Source: Glandiceps talaboti (lineage: Eukaryota > Hemichordata > Enteropneusta > Spengelidae). From it: a stretch of DNA of 64,000 nt. Location: NCBI RefSeq assembly GCF_964340395.1, contig NC_135564.1:13398391-13462390 (forward strand), given 5' to 3'. Below the pieces are notes generated by a model. That model did not search any database, was not told the origin of the DNA, and saw nothing but the letters and a program-made list of their open reading frames with translations. The position numbers and the translations under genes are program-made. This document shows positions 24,081 to 36,786 of the stretch, one piece after another. The stretch's first letter is position 1, and each line of letters begins with the position of its first letter.

Positions 24081-25544
24081 CTAAATAACGCGGGATTACT
24101 TTCAAATGTGTTTTTAAGGATGTGAAGTTTGGAAATCGGATGTTCATTTATCCCTGGGTAATTGCCGTAGTCTGTGTTAATGGCAAAGATAGCTTGGCAC
24201 ATCCACAGTAGACAAGTCTTCTTCGTCTACTAAGCTTGTCGATGATTCGCACTGCTGCGTCCCATTAGCACTCATCTAATATTGCTTTCACGGAGATTTT
24301 GCCCGAAAATTTATCGTTGTATGCTTGGCTAGTTGCCACTGATCCCAGATTTCAGTCCAAGATACTGTAAGTGAGAGTGTAAGTTACAAGCTTCCTGACC
24401 CGACGGATAGAGGGTTCAAACTTCTTATACGCTATCATACCTTTTTATTCAGTCTTCAAGGCGAATGAAATATCATAGTATCACATTCCCTTACTTCAAA
24501 TCTGGTATTATAATTTGTTACCACTCATTTATTTGGTTGACACGTCATTCAAACGCGTCATCTTTTTCATATACCTGTGAACTGATGACGGTCTTCCACT
24601 ATTTCCAGACACACTCGATCGACACTTCTTACCGTGATTTCCGCTGTTTTGACCTTGTGCCAGGTGTCTTATCGACGTATTGTACAAACTTGTCATCTCG
24701 ACCGGTCCATACCTAATGTGCTTTATAGAAACACACCTACATGACATATGTTTTCCTTCGTAAATGTCACACCTATTTTTTTATTTGTTAATCTTGTCTC
24801 CTACCCAAAATACGCATTTTGCGACACCGAATCGAGCATTGGCATCTTTCATATTTACGTTATGACATTTATTACCAATGTTGCGTTTTTTACCAACTGA
24901 AAAATGAAGACTATTAGTAATGGGGTAGGATTAGCCTTGAAAACCACGAGGTGTATATATTTGGGGCTAGGAGAGACAGAATGGCGACCACTTTGTAAAA
25001 TTTGTCCTATCTGTCATGCCTGATTACGTCTTTGTAACACCTTCAACTCGTCAGGTTTAGCCGCCAAAAGGGGAAGGATATAGTCGACTTGCCCCCAGAT
25101 TTCTCAAAACCTTTTGTTTAGCCTGTTGGCTTGCCCTCTATCACCAGCAATGTAATTAGGACCTAGTTATCTTTAGAAAACTGTTGGAATGCCAAAAGTG
25201 CATACAACTCAAGTAGCAACAGATCGATGTAGGTATTATGTTAGTAACACATCATCACACGGTAGACTATTTTTTTTTTCACTTTTACCGACCACATCCT
25301 TGTTTTTGACTGTGTTACACATTTGAAAGTGAAAAAAACACACCGTGTTGCATGAAAGCAGCGACAAATGTTCTAACTTGTTTATTTTGTTCCGAAATGT
25401 AGGTACATGCGTGCAAACATGCTGAACAATGGCGGCAAACACGTCTTTGATACTTTGGAACAACTCCGTACAATACGACAAATCCAATCAGAATTGGGCC
25501 GCTGTTTTGGCTCGGAATACTAATTAGTAATAGATACGACATTT

Positions 25545-25745
25545 CAATCCCCTAGCTAATTACACCAACATGAGCATGACTTGCGATTGCAGACAGAGAT
25601 GTGTTTCCCCAATAACAAAACATTAGATTCCCAGCGGTACAGGCTCATCTCCATTCAGTAAGCTGCAGGTTAAATTTTGATAGGATATCTAACTTCCATT
25701 ACACCAGCATTAACTGTTACCTTTCCCGATAGTCGCTAAGACCGT
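25545..25745. promoter_or_regulatory. candidate intergenic enhancer island
   Basis: Unique sequence just before the 40-bp satellite, with CTAGCTAATTACACC (homeodomain site), CCCCAATAACAAAACATTAG and GATAGGATATC words. Weaker evidence than the 23.6-kb island; conservation is the only real test. Confidence 0.25.
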
Positions 25746-25904
25746 GTGCCGTCGTTGGGTCGATACGATAAATGTGTCTTTAGAGCTTGCCGACCGAATT
25801 ATCTTCCTCAGTTGAAAGGTTATGGCGTGGATGAAGAAACGCACAAACCGGAAAAGCATGCTGGTGTCTCCTAGCGTTCGATGAGAAGCCACATCGTACG
25901 TGGA

Positions 25905-27790
25905 CTGTCGAATCACAATTGTGCAATTGTACATCACACTTCATGAACCGTAGTATTGTAGTTGATCTAGAAATCACAATTGTACAACGATAAGTATGTG
26001 AACCATAGAATCACGTCTGTACAATATATAACAACTTGAACGTGAACCATAGAATCACATTTGTACAAGACAGGATACATTACATCGATATTGATCTAAA
26101 AATCACAGTTATACAACGATACATCACAATCTCATCGTACAAGGATACATCATAAGGACGTGACGTATAACATCACAAATGATCTAAAATCTCATTGTAC
26201 AAGAATACATCATAACAAGTGAACTTTAGAATCACAGTTGTACAGTGTATCATACTACACGAACTATAGATCCACAGTTGTACAATACATCATACTACAC
26301 TAACTATAGAATCACAGTTGTACAATACATCATACTACACGAACTATAGAATCACAGTTGTACAATACATCATACTACACGAACTATAGAATCACAGTTG
26401 TACAATACATACCACATGAACTATAGAATCACAGTTGTACAATACATCATACTACACGAACTATAGAATCACAGTTGTACAATACATCATACTACACGAA
26501 CTATAGAATCACAGTTGTACAATACATACCACATGAACTATAGAATCACAGTTGTACAATACATCATACTGCATGAACTATAGAATCATAGTTGTATAAT
26601 ACATCATACCACATGAACTATAGAATCATAGTTGTATAATACATCATACCACATGAACTATAGAACCACAGTTGTACAATACATCATACTACGTGAACTA
26701 TAGAACCACAGTTGTACAATACATCATACTACACGAACTATAGAATCATAGTTGTACAATACACCATACTACACGAACTATAGAATCACAGTTGTACAAT
26801 ACATACCACATGAACTATAGACTCACAGTTGTACAATACATCATACTACATGAACTATAGAATCACAGTTGTACAATACATCATACTACACGACCTATAG
26901 AATCACTGTTGTACAATACATACCACATGAACTATAGAATCACAGTTGTACAATACATCATACTACATGAACTATAGAATCACAGTTGTACAATACATCA
27001 TACTACACGAACTATAGAATCACAGTTGTACAATACATACCACATGAACTATATAATCACAGTTGTACAATACATCATACTACATGAACTATAGAATCAC
27101 AGTTGTACAATACATCATACCACACGAACTATAGAATCACAGTTGTACAATACATCATACTACACGACCTATAGAATCATAGTTGTACAATACATCATAC
27201 CACATGAACTATAGAATCACAGTTGTACAATACATCATACTACATGAACTATAGAATCATAGTTGTACAATACATCATACCACATGAACTATAGAATCAT
27301 AGTTGTATAATACATCATACTACACGGCCTATAGAATCACTGTTGTACAATACATCATACCACATGAACTATAGAACCACAGTTGTACAATTAATACATC
27401 ATACTACATGAACTATAGAATCACAGTTGTACAATACATCATACTACACGACTTATAGAATCACAGTTGTACAATACATCATACTACATGAACTATAGAA
27501 CCACAGTTGTACAATTAATACATCATACTACATGAACTATAGAATCACAGTTATACAATACATCATAATCTGTCAACTATAGAATCACAGTTGTACAATA
27601 CATCATACTACATGAACTATAGAATCACAGTTGTACAATACATCATACTACACGACTTATAGAATCACAGTTATACAATACATCATAATCTGTCAACTAT
27701 AGAATCACAGTTGTACAATACATCATAATCTGCCAACTATAGAATCACAGTTGTAAGATACGTCATAATAAGTGAACTATAGAATCAACG
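25905..27790. repeat. 40-bp satellite array with higher-order (trimer) structure
   Basis: About 45 units of GAACTATAGAATCACAGTTG + TACAATACATCATACTACAC. The edges (25905-26220 and 27760-27830) are diverged. Inside, 37-bp units lacking CATACT recur exactly 117 bp apart (26411 and 26528; 26805, 26922 and 27039), that is 40+40+37. 44-bp units with an inserted TTAA recur 124 bp apart (27391 and 27515). Single-base markers recur 120 bp apart (27551 and 27671). No coding or CRISPR character: units abut without unique spacers. Confidence 0.95.
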
Positions 27791-28024
27791 TTACAACGTA
27801 AACTTACATTTATATAACGATACACTCTAGAACAAATTCTTATCAAAATAAACTAGAAATCTTAATTTCAATCAGATAGGTACACTCGTAGACATGCCAA
27901 TTAGTAACAATAATCACAAGTAACACGTATGTACAAATAAAGTCAATTTAACATTTTCTGATTTATATATATGTATGTATCTATAATTTATATACAGTCA
28001 CATAATATTTACAAACATGCATAA

Positions 28025-28132
28025 CATACATACATACATACATACATACATACATACATACATACATACATACATACATACATACATACATACATACATA
28101 CACACAAGCACACATACACACGCATGTGTGTG

Positions 28133-28187
<55 letters not shown>

Positions 28188-28201
28188 ATGTATGTATATA
28201 T
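28025..28201. repeat. compound (TACA)n / (TA)n / (TG)n microsatellite
   Basis: (CATA)n to about 28100, a CACACAAG spacer, then (TA)n and about 17 TG units, ending TGCATGTATGTATATATA. Alternating purine-pyrimidine DNA here has Z-DNA and cruciform potential. Confidence 0.95.
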
Positions 28202-28507
28202 ATCGATGTGTCAATGATTGAAGGAGGAGAGAGCGCGTGATATCAACAGCAGAATTAACTGCTCTGCATATGTATCTAATTGGAAAGTTAAAATTTAAGA
28301 CAAAGCGATCGTGAAAATGTCGTCAAGGTGATGAGTTTTGATTAGAACTGGTTGTAAATGGTGACAAATTTGAAGTAATACTGTGTGAAGTTACTAATTG
28401 GTATCATAAATTATATGTCACGTGATGTGCTGAACAGGCGAAACATCACATGTCAACACTGGGTTAATTTATATATTGGCATACATGTAGATACATAGAC
28501 ACACGCA

Positions 28508-28601
28508 TCATACATACATACATACATACATACATACATACATACATACATACATACATACATACATACATACATACATACATACATACATACATACATA
28601 C
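28508..28601. repeat. (CATA)n microsatellite
   Basis: About 23 tetranucleotide units. Same motif as the array 400 bp upstream, with unique DNA between them. Confidence 0.97.
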
Positions 28602-31589
28602 AAACAAGCAGAGCAAGACACATGTGACATCCATCCGACCGCCTGTTCGTACAAACAGATATACACAATCCATACATAAGTCTGACATCTTTTTTCATGT
28701 AAAAACTGTCTCTGCATTTTGTCACGATGTTCACTATGCATGTTTTTGTTGTAGGTGGTTTAGAAATATTGTGTAACTCTGTCATTACGAGCCGACAAAT
28801 ACTTTTTGAAAAAGAAAAGAAAAGAAACAGAACACTGGTTTATTAACAAGTCGTTTAAAACTCTATCGTTTTGTAAGTGATGTTATTAGCATGTGCAGGC
28901 ATACATTCAAACAAAAGAAGTCATCCTTCTCAACGAAGTACAAAGCGTTATTATTACCTGGTAGTCGTGTCAAAACACTGGTCTACATCTCCCCGTCACA
29001 TAGCGTAACGTGAGCCACGTTGATAACATACAATTTTGATAATGGAGTGACGAACTTCAATTTCACTATATCTACTTTCACTATCTTAGTTTTAAACAAA
29101 AGGGACAATGTAAAGCAAGCCGTGTTGCTGTATCTTTTTCTTGTACTTTTTCAAGCTGCGTGGAGTCGGGACCTATTATCGAATGAAATACTGGCGACAT
29201 TAGCATGAAATGAAGCAGTGAACCTTTGCAAAATAGATACCATCTTAAATGTTGAATGTGAAAAGAAAGTGTATGCATTTACACACCCAGTACAATACTG
29301 TGGCTACACTACTACTTACAGTTCGGTAACCGAGAAGGGTAAACACAGACTTAGGGCTGGATTTGTAAGGCACCATAACGGTGTAGTTTCCCTGTTGTAC
29401 AAACATACACCAATTCTAATTAGCACTGCTTTACTGTCATTTCACATTAAGCAAAAGCACATACCGTGTAGTACTAAATCCGTAACCAGCTCTATGTTGC
29501 CGTTCGAAAGCGAATGTCAGCACTTCGAGAACATGAGAAGGAAAAGTAAGCCAGCTGCTAGTAGACACTTGGAGAAATATAGCTGCCAGCAAGCGGCTAC
29601 ATATCATAATTAGTTTCCCTCATTGCTTGCCAGCTATGGTTTTAATTGATCTGCTAACCCTCCGAGCTACTTCTTATGAAAAAAATGAAAGTTATATCCG
29701 AGCCTAAGGCCTGCTAAGTTATCCATATCAACTTAATGGACCGTCAAAGAAATAGCTACCTAGCATCTCACCAGTGTTATGTCGCCCTCCCAACAGCAAA
29801 GCGCAAGTTTTGCCTAAACGCCGCTAGTTTTTTTTTTTAGGAACGAAGTTTTCAGTTCGTACGGTTAGGTTTCAAAGTATGTCACGATTGCTGGAAGGGT
29901 CGGCGTTTCCAGAATGTTACCAATTGAAATATCTGATCAGATTTTCTTTTGTAGTGAATTACCCGGGGCTGAAGGCAAAAAGAGAATCAAGTCGGCCAAC
30001 AGTGTTTCTCCATTGTTTATTATGTGTTTACCTTTTCAACGACACGATACATGTGCCGAGACCCACCGAAAGATAATCTCTCGACTAGTCGTGTATATTT
30101 TACCTACCGCGCCAGGTATCTGGTTTCTCGTCTACTTTACTTTTTTTTCTATCCGTAAGCTAATCAGATGCAGATATTTTTACAAAGCCAAACAACGTGG
30201 TTGTATTGAAGACAAAGAGAAATCGTATTTCGACCAACACAGGTGGTATTAGACATGTGACCGTTAGAGTTTGCGTTCCCACTAAAAAACACTATCAAAA
30301 CGACACATAAGCTTAATATTTCTACGTCTTCAAAAACTGAAATGAAAACCCGCCATATTTCTTTTTTAGGAAAGTGAAATAAAATGTCTCGATCTCAGTA
30401 AATTTGATAACGTATTTATATACTTTCCCCGAAATCGTTTCTTAAACGTTTACGTTAAAAGTCAAGAAAGCGCAACTTATTTCGAGATCTTGTTGTAACA
30501 AAATTTTAATGGATACTCCGAAGATACGTTGCAATATGTTGTGAAGTCGAACTATCGGCCGCAAAGGAGGACGGTGTTTGATGAACATGTAAAACATGGT
30601 AATTTGATAAACACGTTACAAACACAGAGTTGATGATGAATACATAACCAGAAACCTGGCTGTAAAAGAATTTCCAAACCAATAACCAGATACTCAAAGT
30701 GCATTTATATGATATGCTTTACGATTAACGAAAGCATGAAAGTGGATCTCGAGTTGTAGCCATGATCACAGCAAGGGGTCGAGATATCCAAGCCAGAGAA
30801 GCAAGATAAAGCACGCTAAGTTGAACCAAGACAAAGGTGTTAATAAGATTTAGGCGAGTAAAACGCCTCCCATCGGAGTTTGTTTTCATTTTAATCCGGA
30901 TGAGAATGGCAGAGTGTGAATAGTGTACGTAGTCTACAGAAGCGATGTTTTAAATACCCTCCGAGCTCATTAGCATAGTGGCTTCAATAATGCAGCTAAT
31001 CCAAACTTACATACTTCAAACAAAAACAACAGTGAAAAAAAACGTAATGAAACAAAAGAATTGTAAACGTTAGAGACCTCAACATGTCCACACTCGATGT
31101 GAATAATTGAATAAAAATCCTCACTACGCTGGTACAAGAATGGCGCGACTTGGAATCGAAATGCGACCGTAGACTGCTACACTATATATACCGGCCTTTA
31201 GTGAAAGTAAAACAACGGAAAATAAGTTATGGGGTTATTTTGCCCAGGGCAGTGATGTGTATACGCTGTAAACATGGTATGGTGTTGGTGGTAACAACAA
31301 CGGAAGAGACGAGCGAGATACGGTTAGTAAACTACCGGCGAACTTGAAGTGTATACAGCCCGGGAAAACAGCTCGAACGCACCGATGACAACTAAGTATT
31401 GCCCGGAGGTTGACTATAGAATGCATCACCCCTAGCATAGTACAACGGTTAATTTACAATCAAATTTAGCTTCCATTTATACGTTGTATTTTTTCTGAGT
31501 GCGCTCTTACAATGGGGTCAAAGCTTGCCTGCCAAAACACTGCTTATCGTTCATTATACTGGCGTGCTTAGTTGTGGACACGAGAAGTA

Positions 31590-31720
31590 CACCCAAATGG
31601 GCAGGTATTCATATGCAGTCCACCCATTGTGGGCGGAGCTTTATTGTACTGCTTGTCTGTTGTGTACTTGTCTAGCCGGCTAAATGAATGTTAACAACTC
31701 ATGGCCTGTCTATCATTTTG
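31590..31720 (+). promoter_or_regulatory. candidate proximal regulatory block upstream of Irx
   Basis: ATTCATATGCAGTCC (POU/octamer-like) is followed by CCATTGTGGGCGGAGC (Sox-type ATTGT and a GC-box GGGCGG) and TTTATTG (Cdx/Hox-like), all within 60 bp and about 0.6 kb upstream of the Irx start codon. Motifs are seen; function is inferred from position. Confidence 0.3.
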
Positions 31721-32085
31721 GCGCATTCGACCAATGTATTTGGTTGGTCATAAATTAATTTGATTGGTGAAGCTCAGCGGAACTGTCACATCAACTGAAT
31801 GTCAATATGACGTAGGTCTGTTTCGGGAGTACATACATGCATGGTGATAAGATAGTAGTTACCGACCCCCATTCTTTACTTTTCATAGGAACCGAGGCCC
31901 ACGTAGCATTGTACATTACACACGGTTACACAGCTTCCTCGGACTAGCAGTGCACCCTTGCACCATCGCCATCGTGACCTGTTTTGCTGGAGAAAGCAGG
32001 CTGTCGGGAGCCTGAAACCATCGAACATACAGGGCTCTATCTCCGTCCTTAATATAGCGAGTACAGGGGTCTTCCTACATGGTCC

Positions 32086-32120
32086 TATATAATTGTATAC
32101 AGTAGGAGTTCGTCATTACA
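32086..32120 (+). promoter_or_regulatory. candidate Irx core promoter (TATA + Inr)
   Basis: TATATAA at 32086-32092 is followed 29 bases on by an initiator-like TCATTA (A at 32115). This would give a 5'UTR of about 110 bases before the ATG at 32225. TATA-like words are common in this AT-rich DNA, so the call rests on spacing only. Confidence 0.3.
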
Positions 32121-32224
32121 CTGTACAGCTGAACCACACCGGTCCCGCAGCAAACTACCCCAAGTTTAAACCAATACCGTGACTGTGCCAACTTGTCTGG
32201 ACTATTAGAAATTAGTACACTGTC

Positions 32225-32272
32225 ATGTCCGCAGCTTATCCCATTGGTTATCCATACGCGACGTCTTCCCAG
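32225..32272 (+). CDS. Irx: Irx coding exon 1
   Basis: 16 codons, [16 protein letters not shown], donor CAG|GTAAAT, phase 0. Start chosen because the GYPY motif near the N-terminus matches IRX proteins and exon 2 continues the family pattern directly. Confidence 0.9.
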
Positions 32273-35200
32273 GTAAATACACTTTAAAAACTTGTCTAAT
32301 AGTGATATTCCATTCAATGTAGTAAGTTTACAAGACGACTACCATTCATGTATTTACGACGAACATCTCTTACTAGTACATGTTTTAATGCTGTCTTCGA
32401 CGCTTTGATACCCCACCACAGACGCGATTATAACTTCCGTCGCTGTTTATTTCCACAAAGTTACCACAAGTCTTGAAAATATTGTCTTTGGTTTTGTTAC
32501 AGTTACTTATGTCAAGTGTAAGCCACAGCTCAACATCGTGTTGTGAGAGTGGTCGTCCCATAATGACAGACCCACACACGGGGCAGACGGTATGTTCATG
32601 TCAGTACGATGCAAGCCGTGCTGCCACTCTGATGCACTCAAGAGTAGCCGGTTTGCCGTTTGTCTATGGTTCAAGTTATCCCAGCGAACAAGGCTATGTA
32701 CCTACATTTGGGACAGATCCGTCAGCCTTTTACTCACCATTGGTAAGTTTTGAAGTGACTTGTCGACATTTCGTTCATTTATTATGACTGTTCTGTTTTT
32801 AATGCACTGCCAACGATGAAAGCTTCACAATAGACATAGTTAGTACACACACCACATCTGCTAACTGTAACTTTAATTTCCTCAATTTGACCACAACGAC
32901 CAAATTTAACGTAAAAAAACGAATAGGATTTGTTAACGACAACGACGAATTCGAACTAGACTAGAGGACACAGTTGTGACCAAACCGGCGACAATAACAC
33001 GATCCAGGTTAAAAGTTTTTACGCGCTAAGCCATTGATATACTTCACGATATGTTCACACGCATTCATGCTGAAAAATCAGTAAATCTTGCTGAAAATAG
33101 CAAACCTAGCACTGTCTCTCCAAGCACACCGTTCCAGACTGATCGCTATCATTTTCTTCAACCCGACAGAACACAACTTATGATTTAAAGACAAGCGCCG
33201 ATGGAACTTGGAGCTCACCGTACCAGCCAACCGCGTGTTACCCTTACGACCCAACCTACCAATATTATGGTGATAGGTATGTATTGCCATGTACACAACT
33301 GTATTCAACAAACATACTTTCCGACTCCTATTTCTTACTATGTATTGTTCACTTGGAGAGGCTCCTAGACTATCAATTTTGTCGAATAGTACAGTTTTGT
33401 TAACTCCTCTGATATATTCATAAGCATGCAAGCTCGTATGTGTTTTTGTTTTTCATGAAAACACGGCCATATAAACGTTCATATTTTGATTGATATGGTG
33501 TCGTTATTGTAGGTACGGTGGTGTTGATATCAACGGTGCCGCTAGGAGGAAAAACGCCACCCGAGAAACAACGAGTACACTTAAAGCTTGGTTATACGAA
33601 CACCGGAAAAACCCGTACCCCACCAAAGGAGAGAAAATCATGCTCGCCATTATCACTAAAATGACATTAACACAAGTATCTACATGGTTTGCCAACGCTC
33701 GTCGACGACTTAAAAAGGAGAACAAAATGACATGGTCGCCGAGAAATCGATGTGGCGACGATAGGAAATACGACTCAGGTGATGAAGGCGAAAATGATGA
33801 CGACGACGACAAAGATGAGACAAAAGATGATGATGACAACCGATCGGAAAGACTGGATAGTTTAGGTGAGTTATTGGTGTATATACACTGAAGTACTTAA
33901 CTCATTATCACACATTGCTCATTAACGTCCCGTAGAGATAGCATACTCATGAGTTCTCTGCCCCCATATAAAACATACTTCACACTAAATCTATGTCCAA
34001 CCAAACCACTTTTGTTTATTTAAGATATGTAGAACGATTCCTCATTTTGCGAGACCCGAAGCTGACCTATCCAGAATTAATATGTAGCTGTCTTTCAGTA
34101 CCGTTTCATTACTGCAACTTCTTGCCTTTCATAGTTTCAAATTACTCTGATTTCTTCGTTCCTTCATTAATCTTTTTAATGTAATTCTCTCATTTAAAAA
34201 AAACAAACCATATTGAAGTTTGAGAGAGAGAGAAGAAAACACGAATCGACCAAGTTTACCTTCATTCGTTCGTTTCAAGGTTTAATTAAGATTTGAGCTT
34301 CACTGAAAGTGGGAGAGTAGACCCTGGAAAGTTTTGAGAATAAAAACGGGATTTCTATTGACAAGAAAAGGTTATCTCATAGCACACTCCAATAACGTTT
34401 GTAAGGAAAGGGTGATGTAAATTTTTAATGCAGTCACTCCTCGTGATTGTTGTAACATTGTGGTGTCCATAAACACGATGAGTAAGTTTTTTTGTTTTTT
34501 TTAAAATTCTTTTTAGACACAGATAAAGAAAATGATGATGATTTGGACGATAATGTTAAGGAAGACAGTGGTGATGACACAGACGACAGGAATAAGGAGG
34601 ACACTTGCAGGCATTCGTTAAATACCGCGTCTGATTCGTTACATATATCGGAACCACCGTTACATCCTCAGAATTCTAGTAACACAAGTACAATAACAGC
34701 AAATACCTCCACATCGTCGACACAACCACAACCAGCAACAAAACCCAAAATCTGGTCATTGGCTTCGCTAGCTCGCACCTCAAATCCAAGTAGCCCGGAA
34801 TTACAATTACAACAAAGATCGCCGTTATGCCACCAAACATTGTCCAGTAGCTCGTTTGCCGCACATCTTAGTACGGAGCCAAATGTGAACTCACTTCAAC
34901 ACTGGGTGGATGGTGTATTTCATCCACAAGCATCTAGGATAGCGTACACGTCGGCAAACAGAAGTCATGCAAGTACAGCTTCGTCAGTATTTTCTCATGC
35001 ACAAACTATGTTGGCAACTGACAATGCCGTAAGGGCTTCTGCTAGCGAGTTACATTCGGGACCAAGTAGGGACCTTGCTATGATTGCTCATAACAGTGCT
35101 GAAGCAACCAAGTACAGTCTGGCCGCAGCAGCTTTCCACAGAGAAGGTAAGACAACATTCCAATTCTTATCCAAAAATATTTAAAAAACCACAACTACTT

Positions 35201-36786
35201 GTTGCCCATCCGTGTCACGAAGTCACTAGATTTGCGAGATGACGAATTTTACTATAATTTTTATTCAGTTTATAAAATGACTTAGTGGTGTCCACTTACT
35301 TGTGTCCGTTCATCACACGAGGCGAACTTCGCATACTTACTTCAGAACAGTTACGCCGTGGCGGGACTTGTGTATGAGTACTCGTTGTCAAATGGTAAAC
35401 TCTAGTGTCGATTAATTGGTGGAAAACGTACGAAACTTGTAGTATTGCACAGACGTACAACAAATTTTAGGTTGAATCGGAGTTTTCTTGTTCAATTCTA
35501 TAGACGACTTACGCGGCGAGAAATCAGTACAGGCCATTGAAACGGGTGACACCGCAATTCGAACTGCTTTCAAACCGGTACCAAAGAGGTAAGAGGTAAT
35601 AGCAATATTTTCTTGTTTTCCTCTCTGTTCTATTTCGTCACTTTTTTTTCCTCTCAACCAGACTTTTATTTCAATTTTTTTTTTCAACCCGTGTTATCTC
35701 AGCAGATGCAGAATCCAACTTTAATATTATTAACCGGGTTTTCTGATCTTTAACCGACCGCAAATTTCAAGAAGTGACGTTTTAAACACGTGAATTATGT
35801 GTCATAAAATGATATGTAATATTGTTGGATTTTGTGCATTATTCATTTTGCCAATATTTAAGACACCTTTTATTATGATTTTATAGCATAATAGGAAAGT
35901 GTAGACACTGTTCATATAATGGTGATAGAACAGTTATGGCGTGGCAGTTTTCACCATAGTCTATAATTATTTCATTTTAATAATGGCATGTTTGATGAAT
36001 GAGAGTAGCGTTTACTGTACTCCACCATTATGCTTCATTATTGACGTACATACGTTGAGAATTTTTATGTTTAAATTTTAATTGACATCACAACAATGAT
36101 TCTATTTTTTGCATGAGAAACATTATTGACTTGAATAGGGTTGAACAAGAACCAGCCGTGTGACAAGGGGTTGGAAGCTCACGATGTTATGATTATCCCT
36201 AGCTAAGAATACAAAGTGATAATATTTTGAGCACAGTGTTATTTGGGTTCTTAAAACAGTCGGACGGTTTTGCAGATCTAGAATTAGAGTGTTTCATGTC
36301 GTTTTTCGTGTTTTGTACACACCACTGTGTCTGTATATTGGGAACGGAAACCACGGAGCCCGATACATAGTTAGGCGTGTCATTCAGTAATCCCCTCTCT
36401 CGTGGAGTCTCCATGATCCGATTTGAACCGACTCGCTAGTATGGCGGACTAGTAGAGCTAGTTTCTAGTTTCACTTATTAGCCAAGTAGTGGATGATTAT
36501 TGAAGTTCTAAATACTTAGGGGATAATTATGCAGTATAAAAATAACACTGCGCGTTGAAGATAACTGCCTAGAGCAGGATACAAACCGATACGCCACATT
36601 CTAGCTTACTTTACTTATTGATTTTGCCAATTTATTTCCGATGAACATTTGGTGTTCACTTGCACTGAACTTTACTTTTTAATCTCTATCTGCTTCAGGA
36701 TAGGAGTTCATGTCGGAGTGAATGGACAATCAGTTCATAGAGAATATGACGCAGCGATGGCCCTTACCAACCTCTCATCGCGGTGA
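32225..36786 (+). CDS. Irx: Iroquois-class (Irx) TALE homeodomain transcription factor, seven coding exons, complete
   Basis: Join 32225-32272, 32503-32742, 33170-33276, 33513-33865, 34517-35146, 35504-35588 and 36699-36786: 516 codons plus TGA, all junctions GT-AG and in phase. Seen: N-terminus [16 protein letters not shown], like the IRX N-terminal [32 protein letters not shown] then CQYD, shared with Drosophila Ara/Caup. Homeodomain at residues 141-203 with the TALE loop NPYPTKGEK and recognition helix TWFANARRR (Ala50, Asn51). Acidic Asp/Glu-rich tract at about 210-280. KPKIWSLA at 325-332, a motif kept across Irx proteins. Known: Irx proteins bind ACAnnTGT-type sites and pattern neural, heart and epidermal fields. 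Exons 1-5 are firm; 6 and 7 rest on splice sites and phase. No second homeobox is present, so a cluster, if any, continues outside. Confidence 0.95.
32503..32742 (+). CDS. Irx: Irx coding exon 2
   Basis: 80 codons, acceptor GTTACAG|, donor TTG|GTAAGT, phase 0 at both ends. Carries the conserved [24 protein letters not shown] block and ends in SAFYSPL, as in other Irx proteins before the homeobox. Confidence 0.95.
33170..33276 (+). CDS. Irx: Irx coding exon 3
   Basis: 107 bases, acceptor CCCGACAG|, donor GATAG|GTATGT, phase 2. Encodes [20 protein letters not shown] then [15 protein letters not shown], the aromatic linker ([14 protein letters not shown]) seen just before Irx homeodomains. Confidence 0.93.
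33513..33865 (+). CDS. Irx: Irx coding exon 4 (homeobox)
   Basis: 353 bases, acceptor TTGTAG|, donor TTTAG|GTGAGT, phase 1. Holds the whole homeodomain, from [20 protein letters not shown] to [12 protein letters not shown], then SPRNR and an acidic run. The homeobox is not split by an intron. Confidence 0.98.
34517..35146 (+). CDS. Irx: Irx coding exon 5
   Basis: 630 bases, acceptor CTTTTTAG|, donor GAGAAG|GTAAGA, phase 1. Continues the acidic tract, then a Ser/Thr-rich region, [20 protein letters not shown] and an Ala-rich end. Without the donor the frame would run only 12 codons further to a stop, so an intron-retained short form is possible. Confidence 0.9.
35504..35588 (+). CDS. Irx: Irx coding exon 6
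   Basis: 85 bases, acceptor ATTCTATAG|, donor AAGAG|GTAAGA, phase 2. Encodes [18 protein letters not shown] then [10 protein letters not shown]. Phase-compatible on both sides; a weakly conserved region, so the evidence is mainly splice signals. Confidence 0.75.
36699..36786 (+). CDS. Irx: Irx coding exon 7 and stop
   Basis: 88 bases from acceptor CTGCTTCAG| to TGA at 36784-36786. Encodes [20 protein letters not shown] then ALTNLSSR. The good polypyrimidine tract and a frame fitting exon 6 support it. Confidence 0.75.

Noticed and set aside
25905-27790. CRISPR-like regular spacing
   Set aside because: Units abut with no unique spacers, in a eukaryotic genome with introns; it is a satellite.
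29218-29613. 131-codon plus-strand open frame upstream of Irx
   Set aside because: No recognisable motif and no good splice or start context; best read as chance in unique intergenic DNA.
31178-31195. TATA-like CTATATATACC as the Irx promoter
   Set aside because: About 1 kb upstream with ATGs and stops in between; the closer TATATAA at 32086 has better spacing to an Inr.
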